Assembly (NCBI GenBank): GCA_014526335.1
Contig: JACTAT010000022.1
Location: forward strand, 167,823 to 231,822
DNA length: 64,000 nt
From: Chrysaora quinquecirrha
Taxonomy: Eukaryota; Cnidaria; Scyphozoa; Semaeostomeae; Pelagiidae
Direction of reading: 5' to 3'
Below are positions 1 to 10,475 of this stretch, piece after piece. The position numbers and the translations under genes are program-made. The notes beneath the pieces are model-generated. The model was not told the origin of the DNA, ran no database searches, and saw nothing but the letters and a program-made list of their open reading frames with translations. The number at the start of each line of letters is the position of its first letter. The stretch's first letter is position 1.

Positions 1-175
1 TTGGCCAAATCACATCGAAACATTGCTCGTCAAACATTTTTGATTGCATCAAGCAAGTTTTCCAAAAATATCGCCATGCAAGTTCTGCTTGTCAAGCAAT
101 GTTTTCTTACGAGGCCAAACGGTCAGACATTGTGCGTAAAGCATATGTCAAATGTTTGACCAACAATGGTTTATC
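1..175. repeat. Fragment of AAACATTGTTTGTCAAAC palindromic element (family H)
   Basis: The stretch is built of short direct and inverted versions of 'CAAACATTG' and 'TTTGGCCA', the same words that fill 33299-33815 and 55200-55448. It looks like one end of that element, cut by the window edge. No coding potential is seen. Confidence 0.55.
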
Positions 176-286
176 GTTAAATGGCCCTACCTCAAGATTG
201 TGAAGAAGAACCTAATATGTTTTACTTACGAATAGCCTTTTTGTTTGGCAATCTACAGAGTGTAAATGTTATTAGAACTTGCTTGA

Positions 287-460
287 AGGTGCTGTGGCGT
301 CGTGGTGCAATCCAGCTGACTCGTGGTGTCAGAAGCTCAGTGTGGTCAGGGTTCGAGCCCAGCCACGGTAGCGTCACAGCCAGGGTCGAGGTCTCGATTA
401 GTTAACCTACTACTGAGATCCTAGCGACTGGCGCTAAAACACCATTTCACCTATTAGAAA
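287..460 (+). mobile_element. tRNA-derived SINE, copy 1
   Basis: The head looks like a degenerate RNA polymerase III A box near 296-312 and a good B box, GGTTCGAGCCC, near 350-360. The 3' part (about 410-455) recurs at 16895-16935 in reverse and near 49865-49910. A pol III type promoter followed by a family-specific tail is the usual structure of a tRNA-derived SINE. The nearby short open frames are not genes. Confidence 0.55.
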
Positions 461-733
461 CAGGCCAAGACAATCGACTTAGGCGGTGTATATACTCCGA
501 TGCGGCTGGAAATGCAACGGGTATATAAAAGAGTTTCTTATAAGAATACATGCTTAGTCCATTAAACTTTAAAGGGATCGACTTGTAAAGAAACCCAGTC
601 GGTGTCACATCCTCTGCAAATGTCCCCATACTTCTCAATTTTGTTTTCTTTCAGTGTCAAACTCCGTCACTATGAATCCTCCTTTGGAATCTCATGGTAT
701 GACCTTTTGAGAATATATACACTATGTAACCTA
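461..733. other. No recognised feature
   Basis: AT-rich spacer between a SINE and a MITE. I see no exon with credible splice sites and no tandem repeat. Confidence 0.4.
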
Positions 734-1143
734 TACACGCTTTTTTTTTATAAGGAACCACTTTATAAGGAACCTACATGTAGAAGGCCCGAAAATTTAA
801 AGAACTTATACTACTCAAGAGAAAATCATTAAGGAACTTTTGAATGTTGAATACTTTTATCACTGCAAATAATCAAGAATTAGAAAGCCGGTTCCATTCA
901 TTTGCAGTCGAAAATCACATAAATTGTACGTTAAGCATGTATCCAATGTTTCTTTGAGTAGTCTCGAGCTTTGCTCACATGCAAATGTCTCTCTTTTATT
1001 GTTAAGACCACTGTATGTGCAGTTAAAATTAAGGAACTATTAAGGAACTTTTGGAACTACAATTGCCTCAAAAGAGGTGCAAAAATAAGGAACTTTAAGA
1101 ACTAGGCCTTGAGGTAGGTTCCTTATAAAAAAAAAAGCGTGTA
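734..1143. mobile_element. MITE family A, copy 1
   Basis: Complete element of about 410 bp. Terminal inverted repeats begin TACACGC, a T tract, then ATAAGGAACC; the right end is the reverse complement. Inside are many short 'AAGGAACT' words in both orientations. It has no coding capacity. Related copies lie at 1869-2274, 4067-4302, 17319-17734, 32649-33054, about 37060-37430 and 44521-44851. Confidence 0.75.
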
Positions 1144-1176
1144 GACCTAAATGATTAAGAACCTAAGCAAGCTGCG

Positions 1177-1456
1177 TTAAGGCCTGGCCAAACAAGGAGA
1201 CATTTCGCGCGATATTGCCGCGCGTGACATGTCCCTTCGATGTCTCTCAGTTTCGCCAACTCGGAAACTTTGCAGCGCGCGATATAATTTGTAGCGAAAG
1301 ACACGCAGATGTTCCTGGGAGACAACAGAAACATTTATTGTCTCTGCAACTCAGGGAAAATGGTGCTGGCTTGTCTGTCGCTGGTTTAGCCACCCTGAGA
1401 GACATGCCGAGTACAATGTTGCGCGCGACTTGCCTCCTAGTTTAGCCACAGCTTAA
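1177..1456. mobile_element. TTAA-bounded MITE family I, copy 1
   Basis: Starts TTAA-GGCCTGGCCAAAC and ends GTTTAGCCACAGC-TTAA, so a TTAA tetranucleotide sits at both outer edges. The interior is rich in 'GCGCGACATGTC'-type words. TTAA target sites are characteristic of piggyBac-type elements; a link to that superfamily is an inference because no transposase is present. A second copy is at 34598-34892 and a fragment near 15705-15780. Confidence 0.6.
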
Positions 1457-1868
1457 AACTTCTTAGGTTTCTTGCGGTTTTTTACTGTTTTGAATAAAAG
1501 AGCTTTTCAACTGATATAATTATTGCTACTAGAAGTAACGGAGCGTTTCACGGAAACTTTGTTACCAGAATATAATGTTGACCATTTTTACTCACAACTC
1601 CAACATAAAATACAGTGTTTAAATGTTGAATACCGTAAATCCTCGAATTGTCCCTTTGGGGGCTTAATTTTTTTCATTATTTAAGAGGGGGCTCATACGA
1701 TGTGGGGGCATAAACGAGGGGGGCTTTAGAAATTATTCACAAAAGCATGATTTTTCCCCGACTTAGAGCTGTACTACTCCAATATGGACTCAAAAGGCTA
1801 ACACTAACATGTCAGGGATGGGAGCTTATTCAAGGGGGGGGGGGTATTAACGATTTTTTGCTCTGGAG
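1457..1868. other. No gene seen; mixed low-complexity spacer
   Basis: Contains a G run near 1837-1846 and the phrase 'ggggggcttta', with a related phrase at 2277-2330 on the far side of the next MITE. That suggests the MITE at 1869-2274 landed inside an older repeat. No exon is supported. Confidence 0.4.
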
Positions 1869-2274
1869 TACACGCGTTTTTTTATAAGGAACCACTTTAT
1901 AAGGAACCTACATGTGGAAGGCCCGAAGATTTAAAGAACTTGTACTACTAGAGAGAAAATAACTAAAGAACTTTTTATTGTTGAATAGTTTTATCACTGC
2001 AAATAATCAAGAATTAGAACGCCGGTTCCATTCTTTGCAGTCGAAAATCACATAACTTGTACGTTAAGCATTTATCAAATGTTTCCTTGAGGATTCTCGA
2101 GCTTTGCTCACATGCAAGTGTCTCTCTTTTATTGTTAAGACCACTGTATGTGCAGTTAAAATTAAGGAACTATTAAGGAAATTTTTGAACTACAATTGCC
2201 TCAAAAGAGGTCCAAAAATAAGGAACTTCAAGAACTAGGCCTTGAAGTAGGTTCCTTATAAAAAAAAGCTTGTA
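1869..2274. mobile_element. MITE family A, copy 2
   Basis: Same ends and interior as 734-1143, about 90% similar by eye; the right terminus is slightly altered (CTTGTA in place of CGTGTA). Noncoding. Confidence 0.75.
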
Positions 2275-2427
2275 GGGGCTAATTCAAGTGGAGGGCTTAC
2301 TCGAGGGGGGCAAATTCGAGAATTTACAGTATGATAATTATAAGCAGAAACATTAATATTGTTACTAACATCACGTTTGCTTACGTTGTTGTGATAATTA
2401 TTATAATTGTTTTTATTACTACTGTAG

Positions 2428-2534
2428 AACATGAAGTGAAAGACAAATTGGGTAATGTTGAATCGAGATATGAAAATTTGAAATCGGTTATGAAGAATAC
2501 AGTTGGAGAGCTGAAAGGAGATTTCTTGGGATGA
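2428..2534 (+). CDS. Candidate terminal exon, coiled-coil-like peptide
   Basis: An AG acceptor after a T-rich tract (2426-2427) is followed by a phase-1 open frame of 34 residues, starting EHEVKDKLGNVESRYENL, rich in K, E and L with heptad-like spacing, ending in TGA at 2532-2534. A perfect donor-like GTAAGT lies 6 bases after the stop, so the frame may be a decayed internal exon. It could belong with the exon at 4431-4648, which has the same composition and entry phase. Family not recognised; transcript data would be decisive. Confidence 0.35.
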
Positions 2535-2687
2535 TATTTGTAAGTAAACTAATTTGCGTGTGTTTTTAAGCTTGGTTCTCATATGTCGCAACAAGGAATG
2601 ATCCTCCGTCCACCGTACTGGCACGTGTGAAGAACACTTTTTCATTGAAACTTTCCTCAGTGAAGAAGATTCAGGACTTTATATAGA

Positions 2688-2925
2688 TACACTTTTTTTT
2701 TCAATAAGCAACTTGACTTTGGTCCAGCCCTCAAGAGTTGCTTAATATATCTAGGATTTCCGCCGTCACAGAATGCCTGGTACCCCCTAAAACCTCTTAT
2801 TTTGGCTCTTTTCTGGCTTCTCAATGTAATTGACAAGTTTGCCAGGATGTACAGTATAAAGAAAGCTATTTCACCAGAAATTTTAGCACAATCTCAGCCC
2901 TGGTTGCTTATTAAAAACCAGGGAC
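2688..2925. mobile_element. MITE family E, copy 1 (right end missing)
   Basis: Begins TACAC, a T tract, then CAATAAGCAACTTGAC and continues with the same core as 7828-8082 (in opposite orientation) and 36470-36709. It stops at 'ctggttgcttattaaaaa' without the terminal GTGTA, so it is truncated or degraded. Confidence 0.55.
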
Positions 2926-2949
2926 ACAACCATGCACCATCCAGAATCC

Positions 2950-3420
2950 ATGGAATCCACGATAAATCTTAAATCTATATAATTTTTCTCAAGAAAGCGA
3001 CTCCCTTCCCTTCTACGCTATCCCGCTCCTGTCACCAATTTGTAACGTGTGGGTTCTTTGGATAGCGCGAAGGGAAGCACAGAACACGCTTAAGCCCAAA
3101 GGCCTAAGCTAAGAAATGACTTCAACTTTTGTAACTCTAAGACTATGTGATTTATTCCAGATCAAGACGAAGACTAAGTGAATAATAATAATAACACACA
3201 AATATATAGCACTCACTAATTAGACAACACTACGATACATAACATAACACGTTGACAACAAGTACAAAGAAACACACATTTCCCAGAAAGGGAGTTACTT
3301 ACACTAACACGAGAACTGCACGCACACAACTAGACATCACGACAATTTACAGATACGAAAGGAAAAACGAAATAAATGAATGAACTAAAATAAGAAAATA
3401 ATTAATAACACAGATACATT
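2950..3420. other. No recognised feature
   Basis: Very AT- and ACA-rich spacer before a LINE fragment. It might be older retroelement or LTR sequence, but I find neither paired termini nor an open frame. Confidence 0.35.
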
Positions 3421-4066
3421 ACAATGGGAAAGTTATTTAATCAAATTCTAAACAAACGATTAAGTCACATGTTTGAAACTCATAACATTTTAGCTGATAA
3501 CTTATTGGCATTTAGAAAAGATATGAGAACCCAAACAGTGATTTGTACTAAAGACACTTATTTATAAACAATTTAATAAAAAGGAAAACTATACTGTTGT
3601 TTCGTAGACATATCGAAGGCTTTTGATAGACTATGGCGTCAAAGTTTGTTATATATATTAAGAAGTTATGGGAAAATAGGAAAATCCAAGGGAAAATGCT
3701 TAGAACCATTCAGAACCTGTATACTAATACTAAAAACAGAATACTTCTGAGTAACAATATGACAGAACAGTTTGAAATTAACATGGGAGTGAGGCAGGGA
3801 GACCCTCTAAGTTCACTTCTGTTTAATGTTGTTATGAATTATTTTTGTACCCGGTTAGCATCCAAAATCAAAATTGATTCTCCAAATACTGGATAATGAA
3901 TAAAAAAGTACCAGGTTTATTGTGGGCTGATGACATTGTTTTGATATCAAAATTCGAAACGCATTTTAACATGTTTTTGAGAAGGGTAGGGGGTGAAAAA
4001 TTGCTTCAAAGAAAGGAAGCAGGCAGGTTGAAATCGAAGCCAAGTATTCTTATTAAAATACATCTG
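3421..4066 (+). pseudogene. LINE reverse-transcriptase fragment (L1/RTE-like), broken
   Basis: Conceptual translation in shifting frames shows the RT landmarks in order: a 'MGKLFNQILNKRL' start, 'FVDISKAFDRLW' at about 3600-3636, 'GVRQGDPLSSLLFN' at about 3786-3827 and the catalytic 'LLWADDIVLIS' at about 3915-3947 (the usual Y is W). Several stops and at least one frameshift separate these blocks. The RT motif style (GVRQGDPLS) fits L1/RTE-like non-LTR elements and differs from the CR1/jockey style copy at 62.8-64 kb. It abuts a 5'-truncated MITE at about 4067. The uninterrupted stretch 3855-3950 serves as an 'empty site' for the nested insertions at 7811-8541. Confidence 0.75.
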
Positions 4067-4302
4067 CAGCCGAAAATCACATAAATTGTACGTTAAGCAT
4101 GTATCAAATGTTTCCTTGAGTATTCTCGAGCTCTGCTTACATGCAAGTGTCTCTCTTTTATTGTTAAGAGCACTGTATGTGCAGTTAAAATTAAGGAACT
4201 ATTAAAGAACTTTTCGAACTACAATTGCCTCAAAAGAGGTCCAAAAATAAGGAACTTTAAGAACTAGGCCTTGAGGTAGGTTCCTTATAAAAGAAGCGTG
4301 TA
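4067..4302. mobile_element. MITE family A, copy 3 (left half missing)
   Basis: Only the right-hand part of the family is present, ending in GGTTCCTTATAA... GCGTGTA. It starts abruptly at the junction with the LINE fragment at about 4066. Confidence 0.65.
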
Positions 4303-4430
4303 ACGAAAAAAGTGATAATTGTGTCGGCTTTACAGTATACAAATCCAACATAACTGAATGTATCCTAGTGACTTTCACTAAATACACCATGGCATTTCAC
4401 CTTCATAGAGTCTGTTCTTTTTTATTTCAG

Positions 4431-4648
4431 CCTCCGTTAAAGCAGAAGTAGAAAAACTCGTTAAAGACAACATGAAATCATCACAGCAAAAAGATTCTCT
4501 TATTATTCAGCTCCAACAGACTTTGATCATGTTATGTCAACAGCAGCTACAGAAATTTATGCCCGCTGATCAGAATTTTTCAGAGCAAACTCTGTCAACC
4601 CTTCTTCAAAAAGGACTTCTTAACCAGAACGATTCTGCCGAGGTTTGA
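4431..4648 (+). CDS. Candidate terminal exon of an unknown gene, coiled-coil rich
   Basis: A strong acceptor (pyrimidine tract plus AG at 4429-4430) is followed by a phase-1 open frame of about 72 residues ending in TGA at 4646-4648. The translation begins ASVKAEVEKLVKDNMKSS and is rich in Q, K, L and E (runs such as QLQQTL and CQQQLQ), consistent with a helical coiled coil. It has no start codon near the acceptor, so it needs upstream exons; the only nearby candidate is 2428-2534. Family not recognised. No downstream polyadenylation signal was established. Confidence 0.45.
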
Positions 4649-6184
4649 TCTTCAATGCGGTTAACTGGCTTAGTCAGTTAACTGCTTATTTCTTATTTTA
4701 TGGTTTGTTTTAATGGGTGTTGATGTTTGATTTATCTAAAAACACTATGCTTTGGTTCTGCTTTGAACTATGACAGCAGGAAGATGGCAGTCGGGAGAGG
4801 GGGGGGGGGCACAAGGACTCCACTGCCACCCAGAAGGGTATCCATTTTGATGTTTTAGAATTTGTAACTTGTTCTTATTGTTCTATCGTCCCCCAAAAAT
4901 TTTCTTCTTCTACCCACTGAAAGGGAACGGTGTTTGATCTCGTTAGGCAATGGTGTAGGGCTGGAGAAATAACAAATGGGGATCTAGAGGGGCTCTACTG
5001 AAAAATCAATTGAAGAAAAATACCACCAAAATATTAAATTATGCTGTCTTCTTTCAATAACTAAGGGGGTTCAGCCCTTCCGCAACCCCCAAGCTCTACT
5101 CCCCTATTTCATTCCAAATAACCAACCAAGTATACAGTAATAACCCACCCCAGTATAATGTTATCCACTCATTTAAATGCATAGGGTACATAGCGTGTTC
5201 AACCCTAACGCGTTATTATTGTTAATGTGTTGGGTTAAGAAGGTTAATACTGATAATCAGTTAAGATTAATGAACCACAAAATCAATTTTCCGCGTTATT
5301 TGAAGGGTCTTTACTCAAAAATCCGGACTGATGGCTAACTGTTTTCTTCCTTGGTTCTTAGAAAGCGAACAACCTCTTATGTTAACGATCCTATTTGATT
5401 CCAGTACATTTGATTTGATCCTTTACAGAGACTTGCAAACATCTACACGTTTTTATGTGCGAAGGATGAGCACATTATGTGGGGATGCGATGTCACGGAT
5501 ACAGGTATAGAGATTGTTAAATTTCCTAGGACAATCGAAAGCTAAAGCACCATGTTAACTATACCTCCTTCTTTATTGGAAACAATGACTAGATACTAAA
5601 TCTAACTACGACTACTTCTAATTATTTAATGCAGGAAACTGGGCGTGCGATGCACCGGCCCTTTGTTGCCTGCGGAACTAAATCTTGTACGGTCGGTGAT
5701 TGAAACCGAAATTGCCAAATTTCCGGGCCAATGCACCTGTCCAGCAGAAAGACTGCCAGAGAACTGAAATACAAAACAAATCATAAAATCAATAAATAAA
5801 AAGAAGGGGACAGGGAGGGAGGGAGAAGATCGCAAAAGCCTAACTTGCTTGTACGCTGTGCTAACAAGAATGAATGTGAACAGACAAAAACACACGATAG
5901 GTACTTACCAAAATACCTAGACGACACCTCATTAGTATAATATCACCCAAAGAAAGCCCGATTGTCAGTCCATCCGTCGACAGCCAATATCCAATATCCA
6001 ATATGACTTAACTTTTTGACCCAGTGCATAAACAGAACGTGTACACAAACACGGCAATTCAATGCATGTACTGTATGATGGAACAAATGGAATGGACCCT
6101 AGAGCATGGAGCCAACTGGACCCTAGAAACCCGATGACCGCCAGCAAACGTCCTAGGCAATTTTAACTGTGCTTAAATTCTAAT
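4649..6184. other. No gene recognised
   Basis: AT-rich sequence with a G run at about 4799-4809. Open frames here are short and lack domain signatures or paired splice sites. The A and G rich patch at 5800-5826 is low complexity. Confidence 0.35.
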
Positions 6185-6204
6185 TTAACCAATATGTAAG
6201 ATCA

Positions 6205-6545
6205 TTGTGATAATCATGGTTATCATCATCATCATCATCGTCATGGTCATGATCATTGTGATAATCATGGTCCTCATCATCATCATCATCGTCATGGTCA
6301 TGATCATTGTGATCATTGTGATAATCATGGTCATCAACATCAACATCATCGTCATGGTCATGATCATTGTGATAATCATGCTTATCTTCATCATCATCAT
6401 CGCCATGGTCATGATCATTGTGATAATCATGGTTATCATCATCATCATCATCGTCATGGTCATTATCATTGTGATAATCATGGTCCTCATCATCATCATC
6501 ATCGTCATGGTCATGATTATTGTGATAATCATATAATCATGATCA
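6205..6545. repeat. 51-bp minisatellite built of ATC triplets
   Basis: About six copies of a unit of roughly 51 bp, each reading GATAATCATGGT, then (ATC)n, then GTCATGGTCATGATCATTGT. Unit ends such as CATGGTCATGATCATTGTGA are well conserved while the ATC core varies. The long open frames on both strands across it (only M, I, T, V and similar) are products of the repeat, not genes. Confidence 0.8.
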
Positions 6546-6701
6546 TAATCAGTTTTGCTGCAGCTGTTGCACTGCTGGACATGGATTCATTTGTGAAATC
6601 ATTGTTTCATTGTTGCAAATTCTTGCAAACACTCTTTGGTAAGCGTTGTACCGCCATCCTTCGCACATTGCGACAGCATTGCTATGTTTCATCAAGCTAG
6701 T

Positions 6702-7810
6702 TAGACAGGGTTTTTTTCGCAACAATCTAGCAAAGAGGGTAACCTTGGGTTTTTTCAATTAAATCTACTAAAAAAAGGTCGGAGAACACGAATCCAAGAT
6801 GGGCCTTCAAAAATTTTCAACGGAAGTACCCTTAATTAACGCCTAATTAGGCCTAATTAAGTCAATCAAAAAAGTCGCACTTTTCCAAATCTGATTACTG
6901 CAATATGAAGACCTTGAAACGCTGAGTAAAATTGTCTTTGACTGTATTTCAATACGACCTACCAATTTCGAGAAAAACTCGTTTGAAATTATGATGACGT
7001 CATCACCATTATGATCAGTACAGACCTTGATTCTATTTTTCAGCTTGTATAACTTTATGAGTTGGGGTGCAATAGTCACAAAACTGCTAATTATGGGATA
7101 GATATACGCTAAGACAGCAGAATGATGATGATTGGGTGTGGTTGTGACATCATAAGGGGGCCGATGACGTCATAGGGGCAACTGACGTCATAATGGTACC
7201 AAAATGATGCCCAGTCATCCATGAGCCCAAAGGCATTATGAAGGACTACTCATGTTCGAGATTTGACGTTTTAATATTAAACCTGCTGGAAATGGCGAGA
7301 GGTCAAATTTGTTATACAGTATTCATAATGGGATTCCTATTGTTCATGCAGTGAACCCCTTTCTTCGCTTTTCCAAGCTTGCAGTGGGGCTTATTATGCT
7401 TATTATGCTGTCATACATACACGTATCGAATTGTAAGCGGTTTTTGACGATTCGACCCTATTTGTGAAGTTACGCGAGTTGACTAAAGCCCATACTGAGC
7501 CTTAGGACGATGACGTCATCATTATTTCAAACGAGTTTTTTTGAAACTGGTAGGTTGTATTGAAATACAATCAAAGACAATTTTACTCAGTGTTTCAAGA
7601 TCTACATATTGCAGTAATTAGATTTCAAAAATTGAAACTTTTTTAATTGACTTAATTAGGCATAATTAGGCGTTAATTAAGGGTACTTCCGGCGAAAATT
7701 TTTGAGGGCCCATCTTGGATTCGTGTTCTCCGACCTTTTTTTAGTAGATTTCAATTTAAAAACCCTAGGTTACCCTCTTTGCTAGATTGTTGCGGAAAAA
7801 ACCCTGTCTA
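6702..7810. mobile_element. Long-TIR nonautonomous DNA transposon, 1.1 kb
   Basis: Left end TAGACAGGGTTTTTTTCGCA and right end ...AACCCTGTCTA are inverted copies. The inverted arms extend about 300 bp each (6702-7012 and about 7506-7810), including an internal 'ATGATGACGTCATCA' block near the inner edge of both arms. The 490-bp centre holds no transposase frame. The right flank, TTAGCATCC, is the LINE sequence seen intact at 3855, so the element lies against or within LINE debris. Confidence 0.7.
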
Positions 7811-7827
7811 TTAGCATCCAAAATCAA

Positions 7828-8082
7828 TACGCTCTTTTTTTTTAATAAGCAACTGTTCAATAAGCAGCCAGGGCTGAAATTTTGTTAAAATTTCTGGTGA
7901 AATAGCTTTCTTTATACAGTGCATCGTTGCAAACTTGTCAATTACATTGAGAAGCCAGAAAAGAGCCAAAATAAGAGGTTTTAGGGGGGTACCGGTCATT
8001 CTGTGACGGCTGAAATCCTAGATATGATGAGCAACTCTTGAGGGCTGGACCAAAGTCAAGTTGCTTATTGAAAAAAAGTGTA
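7828..8082. mobile_element. MITE family E, copy 2, inserted in LINE
   Basis: Begins TACGCTC, a T tract and AATAAGCAACTGTTC; ends TTGCTTATTG, an A tract and GTGTA. The core (about 7880-8030) is the inverse of that at 2700-2920. Noncoding, about 255 bp. Confidence 0.7.
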
Positions 8083-8123
8083 TTGACTCGCCAAATATAT
8101 TGAATAAAAAAGTACCATGTTTA

Positions 8124-8539
8124 TACACCTTTTCAACTAAGAGCCTCGTTTTCAAAATTTACGAAAATTTGTTCGTACGAAAATTTTGACCCCAGATTCA
8201 GATAGAGCACCTTCATTTTAGTGTTGTAGCAAATTTTCACGATTCTAGTCCTTACGATGTTGATTTTATAGCGACGAAAAGTTTGAAAATTTATAAAGGA
8301 TTTGACCGTCAAAAATGGCTCGGGGTGAAATTTTACACCCTCAGTCATTTTTCACGGTCAAATCCTTTATAAATTTTCAAATTTTTTATCGCTATAAAAT
8401 GAACATCGTAAGGACTAGAAGCGTAAAAATTTGCCCAACCATTAAACCAAAGGTGCTGAACTCGAATCTGACGTCGAAATGCTTCTGTGACACAATTAAA
8501 AATTTTTTTGAAAACGAGGTCCTTAGTTGAAAAGGTGTA
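8124..8539. mobile_element. Foldback MITE family G, copy 1, inserted in LINE
   Basis: The 416-bp element is one long inverted repeat. Ends are TACACCTTTTCAACTAAG and its complement. At the centre (about 8305-8365) sits TTGACCGTCAAAAATGGCTC, a GGGGTGAAATTTTACACCC hairpin, then the inverted copy. Flanking bases restore the LINE when the element is removed (GTTTA/TTGTGGG). The two overlapping open frames are the two strands of the palindrome. Confidence 0.75.
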
Positions 8540-8827
8540 TTGTGGGCTGATGAAATTGTTTTAATATCAAAATCGGAGGAGGGCCTTGATGATATTATCA
8601 AAGAATTGCAGGAGTATTGTCAAACTTGACACTCTGTATAAACACAGATAAAACTTAGGTCATGATATTTAAGAAAGCTGGGAAAATGATTAAACATCAA
8701 CATTTTAAAATAAATAACAACGACATAAATCTAGTAAGATCTTATAAATATCTAGGTTTCCAACTGGAAAATAACGGCAATTTTAATGGAATAGTTGAGG
8801 ATTTGTCAAACAGAGCCAAACGTGCAC

Positions 8828-9205
8828 TACACGTTTTATAAGAAACCGGTTTATAAGAAACCTAGAACTAGACACCCCAAAAGTTAAGAAACTTTTAGAA
8901 CTAGGAGGAAGGAGTTAAGAAACTTGAGAAATTTTTGTACCAGTTTTTCAACATACTGATTTCATATTTGTGGACGTAGTGATCAATTCTCAAGCATTTC
9001 CGTGCGATTTCTCGCACCAGCATAGCTAATTCTTTGCAATACAATTATATTAATAATTTGCTTGCTATATTCACGTTTTTACTGCAATTAATTTCCATTA
9101 AATCAAGAAACTGTTAAGAAACTTTTAGAACTAAAATTGGGCCAAAAATTAAGAAACTTTTAGAACTAGGCCCCGAGCTAGGTTTCTTATAAAAAAAAAC
9201 GTGTA
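8828..9205. mobile_element. MITE family B, copy 1
   Basis: Ends TACACG, T tract, ATAAGAAACCGGTTTATAAG on the left and the complement on the right (CTTATA, A tract, CGTGTA). Internal words are 'AAGAAACTTTTAGAACTAGG'. About 378 bp, noncoding. Related pieces at about 36800-37003, 37546-37975 and 62559-62747. Confidence 0.7.
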
Positions 9206-9305
9206 CATTTCATTTCATTTCATTAATAAGGATTGCTACTTTTACAAAGCATCATCCACTACAACACTACATACTGTAAAAAAACAAGAAACAGATACCG
9301 AATTA

Positions 9306-9700
9306 CTACAATGAATCCTTTAGCTGCTCGCGCAATAGAAAAGCGTTTCTCAGGAAAGCACACAACTCTCTTAACAAACTAAGATCCTCAGCAGACAACA
9401 TGAAAACAAATTTCTCATCAGTGTTTAGTTTAACGAAATTTGGGACTTGTAAGCTAAAAACTTGCAAAAGCTTTTCACGAGGCTCGAGATATTTACTGCA
9501 TTCCAATAGAAAATGTTTTTCATTTTCTACACATTGCAGATTGCAGAACTTACAGATTCTCTCGTTTTCCGGTATTCCTGTATGTCCTGACTTCAATATT
9601 CAATTTATGGTCACTGCACCGGAATTTGGCCAGAATTTGGCGAGAATTTCTATCTTGTAGATGCAAGTAAGGTTCTGCATGGAAGCGGCGTTTAAAAAAG
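9306..9700 (-). pseudogene. LINE C-terminal zinc-knuckle fragment
   Basis: The minus-strand frame contains 'ICKFCNLQCVENEKHFLLEC' followed by KYLEPREKLL, the C-terminal C-x2-C...H-x4-C region common to L1/RTE-like retrotransposon proteins. Only the last 100 or so codons remain, ending at 9306. It is opposite in orientation to the LINE fragments just upstream, so it is a separate insertion. Confidence 0.6.
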
Positions 9701-9759
9701 TTTATATAAATTATCAATTAGTTTTTAATTCTTAATTCTTAGATAATTAATTATGTTCT

Positions 9760-10151
9760 TACACTTTTTTTTTAATAAGCAACCGCTCATTAAGCAACTA
9801 GGGCTGAACTGACCTTAACATTAAGCAACTTGAGGGCTCAATTGAATTACTGTAAGCAACTAAGAAGTCAAACAACCAAGCTTATTCTCTTTCTTGTGCT
9901 AGGAAATTGTTCTTCGTTCTTATGTTTTGCATGTTGTATTTCGTTAGCTAACGTTTTTCCACTTACTGTCTCCCAAAAGTCATGTTGTAGGCCTAACAGA
10001 TGACGATTTTCACCCGCAAGTCAGGGGTGGTTAGTACGTACAAAAAATGTTAAGCAACGTTTAAGCAACTTTGAGGGCTGAAATTTCTAAAATTTTAAGC
10101 AACTTTGAGGGCTGGACGAAAGTCAAGTTGCTTATTAAAAAAAAAAGTGTA
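9760..10151. mobile_element. MITE family E-like, copy 3
   Basis: Ends TACAC, T tract, AATAAGCAACCGCTCATTAA and the inverse ending in AGTGTA. It shares the 'AAGCAACTTGAGGGCT' words with other E copies, but its core (about 9880-10040) differs, so it is a separate subfamily. The following bases 'actgagatatctatatttttcaat' recur near 14480, marking an older host repeat. Confidence 0.65.
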
Positions 10152-10475
10152 CTGAGATATCTATATTTTTCAATAAATGTCTGGGGTGGTAGTAGGTTAG
10201 TGTAAAAGTGCAGTACTGTATATAAGAACAGCCTTTATAAGAAACACCAAGCTCAAAAATCTCCGAAACTATTTGACATACACACAAGAAAGTCCGTGAA
10301 GTCCTTGCCCGGACGGGAAACGCATTTTACAATATGTTTTTGAGAAGGAAAGGGGGGAAAGGGTGTGATAAAATGGTGGAAATTCTTGTTGAGCACAGCT
10401 AATGCCCCAATGAAATATGTTCTACAGTACAGTAGTTCTAGTTGGTTACATCAGCTGACCTGTGATCCCCAGAAG

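Larger units (their letters stand above)
7811..8827 (+). pseudogene. LINE RT fragment split by nested MITEs
   Basis: Three pieces (7811-7827, 8083-8123, 8540-8827) together match the order of the LINE copy at 3855-3960 and continue beyond it: TTAGCATCCAAAATCAA, then 'aataaaaaagtaccatgttta', then TTGTGGGCTGATG with the catalytic WAD(E/D) motif, and on into 'SYKYLGFQLE' at about 8728-8780. Two MITEs (7828-8082 and 8124-8539) occupy the breaks and a third (8828-9205) sits at the end. Stops are present. Dead copy of the same LINE type as 3421-4066. Confidence 0.7.

Noticed and set aside
6185..6545. Opposing open frames of M, I, T and V
   Set aside because: Translation of the 51-bp ATC minisatellite on both strands.
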